A stretch of DNA of 64,000 nt from Euglena gracilis (lineage: Eukaryota > Euglenida > Euglenophyceae > Euglenales): assembly GCA_039621445.1 (NCBI GenBank), contig CP154956.1, positions 27,658,667 to 27,722,666 on the forward strand. Direction: 5' to 3'. Shown here piece after piece: positions 33,620 to 43,850 of this stretch. The position numbers and the translations under genes were made by a program. Under the pieces are notes generated by a model. It made no database searches, was not told the origin of the DNA, and was given only the letters and a program-made list of their open reading frames with translations. Position 1 is the first letter of the stretch. Every line of letters begins with the position of its first letter.

Positions 33620-33911
33620 CGATTTTCTCTAGAATCACCCATAAAGGCGTAGAACCCTTATACGTTTTCATAACGCCATATACTGGGTTTCTGCACAGGA
33701 AATCGTTAATGGTATCATTTTGCATATTTTTTCCTTCCAAAATTTGCCTGAGAAAATCATGCAAAGAAGGGGCCACATGGAGGGGTTTTCCCCTGCAATT
33801 GGTGAACGTACCTTTGTAGGGTGTTATTTTCCAGCTGGGGGTCCCTGGTACCTTCATTTTGATTAACTGTGGCCACCACGTGGCTGAATACCAGTATGGG
33901 GTTACCATCAA
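33620..33911 (-). pseudogene. Linker and recombinase start of the minus DIRS-like element
   Basis: The frame contains VTPYWYSATWWPQLIKMKVPGTP, then SLHDFLRQI and TINDFLCRN, collinear with 41231-41500 of the sister element. The catalytic half of the recombinase is missing, cut by the LTR at 33609. Confidence 0.6.
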
Positions 33912-34179
33912 AGCTTTTGTTTGTGGAATATTTTCAATCTGGGAGTAATTTCTGAATTACTGACCACGGGGGTTTACATAAAGGTCCCCCAAATTGTCCA
34001 CTGGACATTGCAGTGCATCCACTGCTGATGCCTTGAAGTGGGGCCACTCGGTCACAAAATGGGGTGTTTTTTTTTGTTTCCTGTGCAAGGCAAATAAATA
34101 TTTTTTCATAGCTATAAACTGTTTGAAACGTTGGTTGAGCAAGAAAAAAAGTTATCGGCCCAGTGAGTAATCCCCCCTG

Positions 34180-35330
34180 TCCATTTCCCACCTGCTTATT
34201 GGGTCAGCGAGACATTCTTTTGAGGGCACCCACTTTACTGGCAGGTTTATTCTGTCCTCCATTAAACATTTAAAAAATGGTCTGGCCATTGTGTTGAAGG
34301 GGTCTTTTCGCCCCCCCCCCCCTTGTCAGGTAATAATAAAGAACCTGATTGTCTACTGAGAGTAGAACCGTTCCTCCTGCTTTGCTTAGGCTTTTACTGT
34401 TCTTATTGCTGCACTTAGTTCTTTGACATTTATTCCCTCCAAAATTGATGCACAATGTTTCCTGTCCAGATGTTTAATCCCCCCCATGCGTGGGTGCTGC
34501 TGTCTGAGTGTAATTCCCCGGTGGCATTTTCTGGGAAGGGTCTTCCCTCCCAGGTGTCCAGCAGATCTTTGACTAATAGGGTTTTCATTTCTGGTGAAAT
34601 GTGATGTTTCAAGGCACAGGGGGCTGTGGAGTATTTTGCCAGGAAGTTGGCCAGGGTAGCCGTAAAAGCTCTGATAATTGGCAGGGACATTAGTTTGGAC
34701 CCGATTTGTCACAAAATGGCCGCCAGTTGCCTTTTTAACATGCAGTGCTTTTTTACAATTTTGCCTAGTTCCTTTTGATTTTTTTGACGTTTTTGGTGGA
34801 TATTTGTAACTTTCGTTGTTGGAAGTTTAGTTGAAAACCCTGGTGGTTTACAATCTCTGTTGGTTCCAGGATTGACTTTTTCACTTTGATTTTGAACCCT
34901 GGTGTGATTAAATCCCTGACTACTGTGTTCAGGTGTTTTTGTAGGGTGTTTCTGGTGGGGGACACCACCAAGATGTTGTCCAGGTAAATGAATACCTGGA
35001 TGCCCCTTTTTCTCCATAAATTTTAGAGAATTTACATGACCCTCATGAAAATTTGGGTCCTTATGTTCAGGTCAAACTGCCAAGTTTGCCACCCCCCCCC
35101 CCAGCTGATGCCTGAAAAATGGCCTTAGGGACAGGGAGCCATGGTAAGTGGAAATAGGCAACCTTTAAGTTCTATTTTGGCTTCCCACTGGCCATTTTCC
35201 AGAATTGTAAAAACACGCTGGGTGTGATCCATTTTGAAAGGTTTTTTGCTTGGAACTGCTGTTATATTTCCCTGCAGTCGCTTATGAACCTCCATTTTGT
35301 CACCCCTCCTCTGGGTTTAATATTAGAAAC
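34180..35330 (-). pseudogene. Reverse transcriptase-RNase H of the minus DIRS-like element
   Basis: FKMDHTQRVFTILENGQWEA (near 35220) starts the RT finger, with catalytic-strand frames near 34985 (the Y/F-L-D-x-I-L region reads FTWTTSWW out of frame) and HLNTVVRDLITPGFKIKVKKS in the 34765-34971 frame. RNase H is at 34690-34180. A C11 run at 35092-35102 sits inside the RT at the same place as the G12 run of the sister copy. The pieces use different frames. Confidence 0.6.
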
Positions 35331-36803
35331 CAGTGAATGAGATGTTTGGTTCCTGTATCCTGAACCTCTTTATGGACCCAGATTTTTCAGAGTCCACAAG
35401 ATTTTTTCTGCTTGGGCCAGGTTTAGGGTTTCCCTGAATTTTGGGTGGGTGGACGATTTTGGGTTTCTTTCTCAGGGGGGTTGGATGCCATCTTTGATTA
35501 GTTGGCAGGTTCCCGGGGGGGGGGGGCATTTTTGCTCCTCTTTTTTGAAGCCTCTGGTGCAGTGGGGGTGTCTTCCGACTTTTCCTCCAAGGAAGGTATT
35601 CTCCAAGAAATTGCGTTTGTGTTGTGGCTGGCTGTGTTGATGACCATTTTCGATCCCATGGGCATTTGCAACCCCTGGGTTTACAGGAGGTTGTCAAAAA
35701 ATTGCAGGGGGGGTGTGCATAAATTGCTAACACTCTCTCTGGTCCTCCACTCTGATCTTGTCTTCGGTAAACATACCATAGGGGGCCTCTGTGCCCCCGC
35801 CTTGGGTTGAAACTCCCCTGCCATGGGCAGGACAAAAATATTTGACAGGGTCCTCCTCCATAAGGTCCATTCTGGGGACCTCGTCTGCCTTGTCCAAGTA
35901 AAGGGCTTCTGTGGGTCCATTTGGGGGGTCCTCCTGTGGCTGGGCCATGTAGTACCTCCCCACTGGGCTGCAGCTTGTTTGCATCTGGCCCCTCGGGCCT
36001 GGAAAGTGATGCCCCCAGTAGGCTGGGGTTGGCCATGATGGCCCTGGCCCCCATGCCCTGGATTCTCTTTGCCTTTGGCTTGATTTGATGTGGGTCTCCA
36101 GCTGCATGTAAAGTCTTGGGGGGCCTCTGTGGGCCCCCCTTTCCCGTTAGAGGGAGTGATAAAGGGAGATATTTTAGGGGTATTTGGCAGAAACTTTTTG
36201 CCCCGTCCAGAGGGCATGTGCTTACATAAACGGCCTTCGGGGCTTGGCCGATGTTGACCCCCTTAGCCCACATTCCATCTGTCCGTACTGGGGCTTTTAA
36301 TGGCTGGTGACCTTGGTGGATGTCTACCTTGTAGCCTCCATTGTTTCCCTTGGGGGACTGGACCTAACTTCCGGTATAATGGGTTTGATCCTTGATTCCA
36401 TCTCCCCCACTTTTGTTTGACATGTGACCTGGCATCCGGTTGGTACTGTAGCAAATGACTTTGACGTCTCCCTGGGTGGAGAGTTTGTTGAATTTTTTTG
36501 AGTCAGAGAAATGGGGGGCAGGGGCGGCCACGGTTCGCCACGTTTCATTTGCGCCTCCAGGTTCTCCAGCTGCTGCGGCTGCTGCTGCTGCGGGTAGTTC
36601 ACGTCAACTGGATATTTACAACTTGCACATTTGAAGTCAAATTGACATCGAACATTGTACATTGATGCCCGTCTGGTTCGTGACTTTCTGGATATTCGTT
36701 TGATATCGTTCGTAGATCCTGTTCCTGTCTTCCGGGTTTCGCAGGGCAATTTTAGTAGCCAGCTACCTCCGGCGCAGAATCCTAAACCAGCCCGCCAAAT
36801 CAA
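35323..36803 (-). pseudogene. gag-like ORF region of the minus DIRS-like element
   Basis: The frame 36324-36803 contains FDFKCASCKYPVDV and a run of glutamines (QQQQPQQ), then Pro-rich sequence. The frame 35323-36273 is Pro/Gly/Lys-rich, ends in KTPPLHQRLQKRGAKM and KNLVDSEKSGSIK, and leads straight into the RT. The plus-strand sister has the matching YQRLQKSLTWW and LLDYEKPGSVKE. Role inferred: particle protein and linker to pol. Confidence 0.45.
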
Positions 36804-36815
36804 TCACAAAAAACC

Positions 36816-36870
36816 GCCGGCGAGCCGGCCTCACAATGGGAAAGTGCGGAGCCCGAGGTGTCCAGCTCAC
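36816..36870 (-). repeat. Inverted terminal repeat of the minus DIRS-like element
   Basis: The sequence on minus (ACACCTCGGGCTCCGC, then GTGAGGCC and GCTCGCCGGCGGT) matches the start of the plus element at 37117-37185, forming an inverted pair across a 246-bp spacer. Confidence 0.65.
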
Positions 36871-37116
36871 CGATCCAGACGCCGACGACTAAGGTAGAAG
36901 ACGCGAGGCAAAAGAAAAAAGAAGCAATAGCCGGCGAGGAGAGACAGGTCTCATCTTGCCTTTTTTTTCCGAACTGAATCCCTCCGTCCCCGGTCACGGT
37001 TTGTCCTGGGACTTCTTCTCCCAGCATCGTCTTCTAGGCATTATTGGTGCTCATATTCTAGCATCCATCACAGCATATTCATCCACGTCATCCAGTTCTG
37101 TCCGCCTTTTGGTAAT
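36871..37116. other. Spacer between two head-to-head DIRS-like elements
   Basis: A 246-bp sequence with a T8 run; no gene. It may be the original target DNA or element terminal sequence. Confidence 0.4.
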
Positions 37117-37230
37117 GACACCTCGGGATCCGCTCTTTGTCCTTGTGAGGCCATGCCTTGCTCGCCGGCGGTGTTGTTTGGATGGTGTGTTCGCGCTGGG
37201 TTAGGAGGTCCCGCTTATTAGTGCCATTTT
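37117..37230 (+). repeat. Left inverted terminal repeat of the plus DIRS-like element
   Basis: This 114-bp block is the inverse of 42526-42640 (shared CGCCGGCGGTGTTGTTTGGA and GGAGGTCCCGCTTA) and the mirror of 36816-36870. Confidence 0.7.
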
Positions 37231-37393
37231 TCGCCAGAATTGGCTTATTCTGAATTTTTCCCTTCGACACCCAGAAGAAAGACCTGAGAGCTGGAAGAAG
37301 AATAAGGTCAATCAATCAACTTAAATTATCCAGAACAGGACGCTCGTGCAGAATCATTCATCAGAAATTGTTAAAGTTTGTGGAAGGAATTAA

Positions 37394-38024
37394 ATGAAAG
37401 ATGCAATTTCAAAGCAGAACAGCGCTGGAGACCTTCAAGAAGGAGTAGCCGAAGCAGCTGGACAAGCTGATGGTGCGGACCGAACATTGCGAACCATGGC
37501 TGTCCCTTCCCCAAACGAAATTTCAAAAATCCATCAAACCCCCCAAAGTGATGGCCACGGACGCTGGCAGACAGTGGTCAGAAGGTCCCGCAAGGGGCAG
37601 AAGTAACAACCAGCAGGCCAATACTATCTTTGGAGACGGAGCCATGGGGGCCAACAATTCCAATCAAACAATGCAATCAAGCGGGGCTATGGAAGCCAAA
37701 ACCGCACAGGCCATGAAGGCACAACAGGCCATGGCCGCGCAAACGGCCGTGAAGGCATCCATATCCACCGGAATCGTTGGAACAAAGGCCAAGGTCGCCA
37801 TCTGCACCAGCACCTCACGGCCCATGGAAGGGGCAGGAAAGGTCAAACTCACACCCCCCAAGTCTTTCCCATTCACATCACCCCTCAGGGGTCAACGGTG
37901 TGGCCCCAAGAACCCCTCAAAATTTCCAGTGGGCTTGCCAGACCCAACTCCCTTCAGGGGCAAAGGAGTGGCCCCCAGAGGCCTCCCAAGGTTTTCAATG
38001 GGCATGGCGTCCCAGATAAAATAA
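37394..38024 (+). CDS. gag-like N-terminal region, plus DIRS-like element
   Basis: The frame 37470-38024 has an Ala/Met/Gln repeat run (EAKTAQAMKAQQAMAAQTAV) and a Pro/Gly/Lys-rich tail. A similar run occurs in the 3.8-7.3 kb element. The frame 37394-37606 overlaps it and carries the start (MKDAISKQN). Likely an RNA-binding particle protein; inferred. Confidence 0.4.
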
Positions 38025-38611
38025 AAGTCAATGGGTAATGTCCAAGTTTCAACAAGGCCAGTGGGCTCAAAATCAAGCAGGCCACTGGGGCCAGGATTAT
38101 TATCAAAGCCACTTGGTCCAGAATTTTTCTTATTGATGTCCCTGGGCCCATCAACATGCTCAAGACCAACATTTTTAAGGCCATTGGGACAATCAATTAT
38201 CAGAAGGGGGAAACCACCAGAATCTAAAAGGCTGCTCCCCAACAGGGGATTTCAATGTACTGTAGCAGGCCGAGGGTGATGCCCCCAAAGGGGCAGTGGA
38301 GGACAAGGGAGCAACCCCTCTTCAGGTCTTTTCTTCAATGCCCATGGCAGGGGCAAGCCACAGCAAGGGGGATACCCTCAAAGGTGCCTCTTGTTTCTGA
38401 GGTGTACTTCTTTCTGGGTAATCCCTTGCGCATCCCTGGGCCAGCCAGCCTTGATTCCTTCCAGTTTTGCAATGACCACCCTGCACATTTCTCAGCACGG
38501 CACAAAATCAAATCTTGATAACTCCTTTGGAAGTTCCAGGTCCAGATCACAGCACACTGCCCAGCAAACAGTACATTTCGCTTGCCACTGCAAAGATGAA
38601 CAAATAATCCC

Positions 38612-39304
38612 TGTGTGAAAATTCAGATCCCTGCTCTGGGAATCTGTTTGCGTAATGCCTAATTTGAGGCGCTAAGCACCCGACTCACTCACACTCCCCT
38701 CCTCAAAAGATTGCCCAGGGCAATCTCTCTTGACTCCCTTGAGTGGGAGGGTTGCTGCGGCTCCCCAAGGGACATGACCGACGCCAACGACCCATGCATT
38801 TGCGCCCAGGCGATGCTCCCTGATGCGTTGATGGCGGTCCCCACCCGCGGGGGTGCATTGTCACTCTGCGTGGCTCCTCCGGGGCCCCCGGCGCCAAAGC
38901 AACTCATTGGCCACTGTTGTCAGGAGATGCTCGTGGTGTGGAATTTGTGTGGCAGGGGCATCCCTGTCGACAGCTCTGGTTTACGGAGGACCGGAAGACG
39001 ATTGGATACATGCTCTTTGACCTGATAGCTTCGACATCCGCCCTGTGGGGGATGAGTGGGCCGTCCCTCGGGGCCTCGGGCTGGTGCTCCAGCCACTCAG
39101 GCACAGGGCTAAATCGGGCTACACTGGACCAAATATATAAAGTCGTTCATGCATCACTGGTCCACACGACCACACAAAATGCATGTACGATTTGCATTTC
39201 CCACCATTTATGGATAATCACTGTGTGAAACTTCAGATCCCTGCTCTGGGAATCTGTTCTGCGTAATGCCTAATTTGGGGGGCTAAGCACCCGACTCACT
39301 CACA
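38612..39304 (-). mobile_element. Miniature LTR-like insertion in the DIRS-like element
   Basis: Direct repeats of 82 and 83 bp (38612-38693, 39222-39304), about 93% identical, begin TGTGTGAA and end CACTCACA. On minus a purine tract (GAGGAGGGGAG) lies just inside the left repeat. No target duplication or primer site is convincing. It resembles the small SMART/TRIM class and lies where the element's gag-like region should continue. Minus frames inside (38689-38907, 38904-39104) are unrecognised. Confidence 0.45.
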
Positions 39305-39779
39305 CTCTATGGTATGTTGAATGACAACGCCAATGAAAAATTGGAGGATCAGAGAGCCAGTGAGCAGAGCATGCACCCCCCCCCCCCAGCAACCCACACA
39401 GAATGCTCCATACCAGGGGGCACTAGGTGTGCAATGTCCAACACCCCCAACCCAGCCCCCAGAAAATCACCTGATTGGTGAAATAAATTCCACGGAAGAA
39501 AAATGGGGAGACACATCCCTGTACCAGAGGCTTCAGAAAAGTCTAACATGGTGGACAAAAAAATGCCCCTCAGCAACATGTCAACTAGTCAAGGATGGCA
39601 TTCAACCCACCTGGGTAAATCCCCCAAAGTTGTCCACACACCCAAAGGCCAGAGCCAATCTAGACCTAAAACAGGCAGAGAAAATTCTCCTGGACTACGA
39701 AAAACCTGGTTCAGTAAAGGAAGTGGGGAATTCAGATACTCAGCCTTTAATCCCATGGCTTTTAATTTTAAAACCAGTA

Positions 39780-40500
39780 GGGTGAACAGTAAAATGGAGA
39801 ACGATCAGCGAGTGCAGGGAAAACAATCAACATTACCCATTGAAAACGTTCAAGCTGGATCATATCCAGCACATTTTTCCTGTTTTGCAAAAAGGCCACT
39901 GGGCAGCCAAAATCGATCTCAAGGATGCGTATTTTCACATCCCTGTAAATCCAGCCCTAAGGCAATTTTTGAGACATCAGCTGGGGGGGGGGGGCAGACC
40001 TGGGAATTCCAGGCAGGCCGTTTTGGCCTAAACGTTAGGCCCCAAATTTTCATGGGGGTTATGAAAACCTTCGAAAAGCTTTGGAGAAAAAAAGGAATTC
40101 AGGTATTCATTTTCCTGGACGACATTTTGCTGGTGGCCCCCACCCAAAACAATTTAAAAAGTCATCTGAACACAGTGGTCAAGGATTTACTAAGCTCCGG
40201 TTTCAAAATCAATGTCAAAAAGTCAACCCTTCACCCCACACAGATCGTAAATCATCTGGGATTTCAACTGAACTTTCAAGAAGGAAAATTACAGGTGCCC
40301 GTACAAAAAGTTAAGACCATAAAGAAGGAACTGGGGGAAATCGTGAAAAAGGATTACATGTCAAAAATGCAGCTAGCTGCCATATTGAGTCAAATAAGAT
40401 GCAATTTAATGGCCCTGCCCTTTTTGAGGGCATTCACAGATTCCCTTGCAAAAAATTTTGGGTACAAACTCTGGAGCCCCCTGGGATTCAAAAAATCACA
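39780..40500 (+). pseudogene. Reverse transcriptase of the plus DIRS-like element
   Basis: In order: PWLLILKPVG (39760), RTIS-x-C-RE (39795), PLKTFKLDHIQHIFPVL and AAKIDLKDAYFHIPVN (39840-39955), then after a G12 run EFQAGRFGLNVRPQIFMGVM (40000-40060), FIFLDDILLVAPTQNN (40105-40150) with an intact F-L-D-D active site, and HPTQIVNHLGFQLNF (40235). Both catalytic aspartates remain. The frames before and after the G run differ by one base, so the ORF is broken only there and near 39785. It would otherwise look functional. Confidence 0.75.
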
Positions 40501-40589
40501 CTTCCCCAGAAATCAAGGGCAAATTAGGGAAGATAAAAATTTTGCTAGACACCTGGGGGGGCAGACCCTTCCACCAAAATGCAAACAGG

Positions 40590-40965
40590 GATTTGAACTC
40601 AGAGAGCAGCACCTATGCATGGGGGGGGTCTAGACATCCACACTGGAAACACTGTCCAAGAGTTTGGGAGACAAAACTCCATTTTGCATATAAATGTCAA
40701 AGAATTGCATGCAGCAGTCAACGAAGTGAAAAGCTTAAGCAAGCCAGGAGAAACGGTGTCCCTTTCAGTGGACAATCAGGCAATTTACTAATACCCAACA
40801 AAAGGTGGGGGGGGCAGAAAAGACCCCTTCAACAAAATTCTAAGATCCTTTTTCATATGGTGCATGGAGCACAACATAAACCTTCAGGTGAAATGGGTGC
40901 CTTCAAAAGAATGTCTGGCAGACCCCATCAGCAGATGGGAAATGGAGAGGGAATTACTCACTAGA
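40590..40965 (+). pseudogene. RNase H of the plus DIRS-like element
   Basis: Across frames: SSTYAWGG, then after a G9 run LDIHTGNTVQEFGRQN, HINVKELHAAVNEVKSL, SLSVDNQAIY, GGG, and WVPSKECLADPISRWEM. These are the conserved blocks of DIRS-type RNase H (WGG, H-I-N-x-K-E-L, DN, N-x-x-ADxxSR). The first catalytic Asp position reads Glu (SESS) here, while the minus sister keeps SDSS. Frameshifts again sit at G runs. Confidence 0.7.
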
Positions 40966-41009
40966 CCCCCACCTTTTTCGCTGGCTTCAACAGCACTTCA
41001 AAATTTTCA

Positions 41010-41500
41010 TTCAGCTAAAAAAAGATTTATTTGCTTCACCGGGCAACAAAAAGCCACACAATTTTGTGGCCAGGTAGCCTCATTGGGAGGCTTCAGCAGT
41101 GGATGCACTACAATGCCCCCTGGACAACCTGGGGGATTTATATGCCAACCCCCCCCTGGTCAGTAATTCAGCAATTTCTACCTAGATTGAGGCTGCTTCC
41201 AAAGACCAAAGTTTTGATGGTCACCCCCTTTTGGGATTCAGCAGTGTGGTAGCCACAATTAATAAAATGAAAGTTCCAGGGACCCCCTGCCTGAAAATCA
41301 CCCCCTACATGGGTATGTTCACTAACTGCAGGGGGGAAAAAAATGCCACCCCCCAGGTGGCCCCTTCTTTGCATGATTTGCTAAGGCAAATCCGGGAGGG
41401 GAAACAAATTCAGGTTGAGACCATCAACGATTTTCTGGGGGGAAACCCCAGTTTAAAGCGTTATCAGAGTTCCTTTTCACTATTATGGGTGATTTTGTAG
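41010..41500 (+). pseudogene. DLFAS-NPPW linker of the plus DIRS-like element
   Basis: KKDLFASPGNKKPHNFVAR (about 41022), SAVDALQCPLDNLGDLYANPP (to 41153), then after a C7 run WSVIQQFLPRL, VLMVTPFWDSAVW, and after another shift LIKMKVPGTPCLKITPY and SLHDLLRQI. The linker precedes the recombinase in DIRS elements; its function is not known to me. A C6 run would restore the NPPWSV frame. Confidence 0.65.
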
Positions 41501-41539
41501 AAAATGGGGGTACCTCTCCCTGAAGCCACCACAGGCATA

Positions 41540-42265
41540 AGTGGCTGACACTTTAGTACAATCATTTCAATTTTCCAAGGACCAGGCACGTAATGCCTAC
41601 AGTGCTATGCTTTTAATTCCTGGGTTTGGTAGCTTGAGATTCAACACCATCTTAGCCCCTTACAAGAGGCTTTGGAATCAATATCTGGAAAAATATGGAG
41701 CTTTTTGGGATTCCATCCCAATCCTCCTGGGGCTGGCCAAAGCCCCCTTTCCCTCTGATATATAGCTAATTTTTTTGCTCCAGAATTCTCTGTTTATATC
41801 CATCTTCTGATTTGGAGAGAATCAAACGTACAACCAGTGTGTTGGGCAAGGCGCCCTACATTAAAATTTGGCGTAAAGGCCAGAAGTACCACAAATGGGA
41901 GAGAGTTGTTTCACTTCCAGGACCACAGATAAGTCCCTTTCATTTAATGATAGCTTACGTGGCTGCAACCTTATTTAACGTAAAGCCTGGGGGTCCCCTC
42001 CGGATTTCACTAAAATTCCCCTATAAAGCCATCAGTGCTGACACAATTGCTTCAATCACCAAAGAGTTCTTGGTCAAACAGGGGTCCCCCCCAGGTGTGG
42101 GGGGCCCACCCTACCAGAGGGGCAGGAGTTGGTTTACTCAAAAAAATGGGCCTTTCTGCCGAAGAAGTGTGTGAAACTGGCCAGTGGAGGAGGGTGGAGG
42201 CTTTTACAGCCCACTGTCGACGACTTCGTGCCCAAGGTGCCCTGGAAACTGCCCTGGCCCCCTAA
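41540..42265 (+). pseudogene. Tyrosine recombinase of the plus DIRS-like element
   Basis: Integration enzyme. The frame 41541-41765 is a helical N-terminal domain (DQARNAYSAMLLIPGFGS). The frame 41812-42174 has MERIKRTTSVLG (first Arg region), IKIWRKGQKYHKWERVVSLPG (beta-hairpin with Lys) and ISADTIASITKEFLVKQG. After a C-run frameshift, 42035-42265 supplies HPTRGAGVGLLKKMG (H-x-x-R), EVCETGQWRRVEAFTAHC. The last residue should be the catalytic Tyr (H-Y) and is Cys (TGT for TAT). The domain is otherwise complete. Confidence 0.65.
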
Positions 42266-42525
42266 TTTTAGTGCACTATCAGGCATCACAAGGGCAAAGT
42301 GCGGAGCCCGAGGAGTCTCGTACTCCCTCGAGAAAAAAACGACAAGGGAGGGAGGGACACCGAGGGCGAAGCACAAAGACCTTGCGAGCCCGACCTCCCC
42401 CACCCGTAAAATTTGTGCTCAAAAGCCCTCGGTCAGAAAATGGGGGCCAGGAAGGGAGAGGTGGGGGCACCCCCCAGGGACAAGAAGCCACGTCGCCATG
42501 TCGGAGCAGCATCGTCAACCGGCGA

Positions 42526-42640
42526 GGCGGCACTAAGCGGGACCTCCTAAACCAGCGCGAACACACCATCCAAACAACACCGCCGGCGAGCAAGGCATGG
42601 ATGGCATCACAAGGTCTTTGTGCTTCGCCCTCGGTGTCCC
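42526..42640 (+). repeat. Right inverted terminal repeat of the plus DIRS-like element
   Basis: Inverse of 37117-37230. It is embedded in a further inverted repeat: 42320-42385 and 42613-42680 are about 65-bp inverse copies (CCCTCGAGAAAAAAACGAC and its complement), so this end can fold into a long stem. Confidence 0.7.
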
Positions 42641-42940
42641 TTCCTCCCTTGTCGTTTTTTTCCTCGAGGGAGGATGATTCCCCACTGGCAAGCACCTATA
42701 GTTGACCCCCAGATTTTCGCCATTTTCGGCCATTTTCGCCATTTTCAGCCATTTTCGGCCATTTTCGGCCATTTTCGGCCATTTTCGGCCATTTTCGGCC
42801 ATTTTTCCTATAGGTGGGGGGTAAAACTGCCTTAAAATTCTTTCATACTAACAATACATTTTGATCATTCAGTCAACATGAAAGCAGTCGTGACAAGCTA
42901 ACGTATCCAAGGAGGTCGGTTTGGAATGGGTGCTCAGGGA

Positions 42941-43277
42941 TTAAAGAGTTTTTTGTTGCAATATGCAAATGCAAGGTTTTTGGAATAGGCTTCTTTTTTC
43001 CTGCCAGAGAGGCTCTTGTCCACTTTGGTCTTTTTTTGCTGGGAGTTTTTGGGACGCTTCATGAGAATGGTTGGCACATGACATATTAACCACAATGGTG
43101 GATGGCAGCACCAAAACTGGTGCTTTTCTCTTCAAGCCTCTTGGCGTGGATGCTTTTCACAAACAACTTCCTCTCGCCTATTACAACTTGATCACCAAGC
43201 AACGTTGTTTGATGGTGGCACTGTTATATCCCATCCACTTGTGCGCAGTAAAACTAATGCAGGAACCACACCTTTAA
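42941..43277. CDS. Conserved exon-like segment inside P1, unknown
   Basis: Both strands have frames conserved with P2 (57058-57484). On plus, MVDGSTKTGAFLFKPLGVDAF is shared with near identity; on minus, MKRKAPVLVLPSTIVVNMSC is shared. Differences between the copies are split about evenly between silent and replacing for the plus frame, so constraint is not shown. It may be a captured host exon. Confidence 0.2.
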
Positions 43278-43489
43278 CAGAGAAAAAAACGCTTCACATA
43301 CTTTGCCCAGTTGCACGTTGTCACCACAATTTTCTGAAATGTCATCAAAACCATCGGCTTCGGCCCAAATAACCCATTTGGAGGTGGTTCGTTTGAGCAG
43401 CATGTGCAAACAAAGACAAGCAAACAAAAGCAAGAACATTTGATTGGTCCATAATGTTGAAATATTGACATCAAATATGCTCACCCAAT

Positions 43490-43850
43490 GTCCGCATCTT
43501 GTTCAACATCGCATCTCGCCCAGCATCCACATCTTGTCCAAAGTCCACTTCCGTTGCATCGGCAATCACTGCACCTTGTCTAGTGTTTGCATCTTATCCA
43601 ATACCTGCATCTTGTCAAGATCATAATCTTGTCCAGTATCTGCATCCACTGCATCTTCACCAGCATCTGCATCTTGAACGGCATCTTCACCTTCTCCAGT
43701 GTCGACATCTTGTCCAGCGTCGGCACCTTGTACAACGTCTGCATCTTGCCCAATATCCGCATCTTGCCCAACATTCGCATGTTTTTACAGCATATGCATC
43801 TTGTCCAGTGTTTACATCTTGTTCAGTCTGCACCTTGTTCTGCATCTGCA
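43490..43850. repeat. 18-bp minisatellite in P1
   Basis: Diverged units of the CATCTGCATCTTGTCCAG type; the array is longer and cleaner in P2 at 57690-58110. Confidence 0.7.

Larger units (their letters stand above)
33610..36870 (-). mobile_element. DIRS-like retrotransposon, truncated (minus)
   Basis: Reading minus: inverted terminal repeat (36870-36816), a Gln/Pro-rich gag-like ORF (36803-35323), RT (about 35330-34760), RNase H with SDSSTHAWGG (34530) and WVPSKECLADPISRWEMD (34230-34180), a linker with VTPYW...WWPQLIKMKV (33905), and the recombinase N-terminal part to 33620, where the old LTR cuts it off. Close in sequence to the plus-strand element at 37.1-42.6 kb and head to head with it. 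Several frameshifts occur, some at homopolymers. Confidence 0.7.
37117..42640 (+). mobile_element. DIRS-like retrotransposon with inverted termini (plus)
   Basis: The left terminal repeat (37117-37230) reappears inverted at 42526-42640 with about 90% identity, the arrangement typical of DIRS elements rather than direct LTRs. Between them: a gag-like region (37394-39300), linker (39321-39785), RT (39780-40500), RNase H (40590-40965), DLFASPGNKK...NPP linker (41010-41260) and tyrosine recombinase (41540-42265). It is the most complete DIRS-like copy in the window, but its genes are split by frameshifts, several of them at poly-G/poly-C runs. A small LTR-like insert lies at 38612-39304. Confidence 0.75.

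Noticed and set aside
42705-42812. ATTTTCGGCC repeats as a CRISPR-like array
   Set aside because: The 10-bp units are head to tail without unique spacers and lie in a eukaryotic transposon end.
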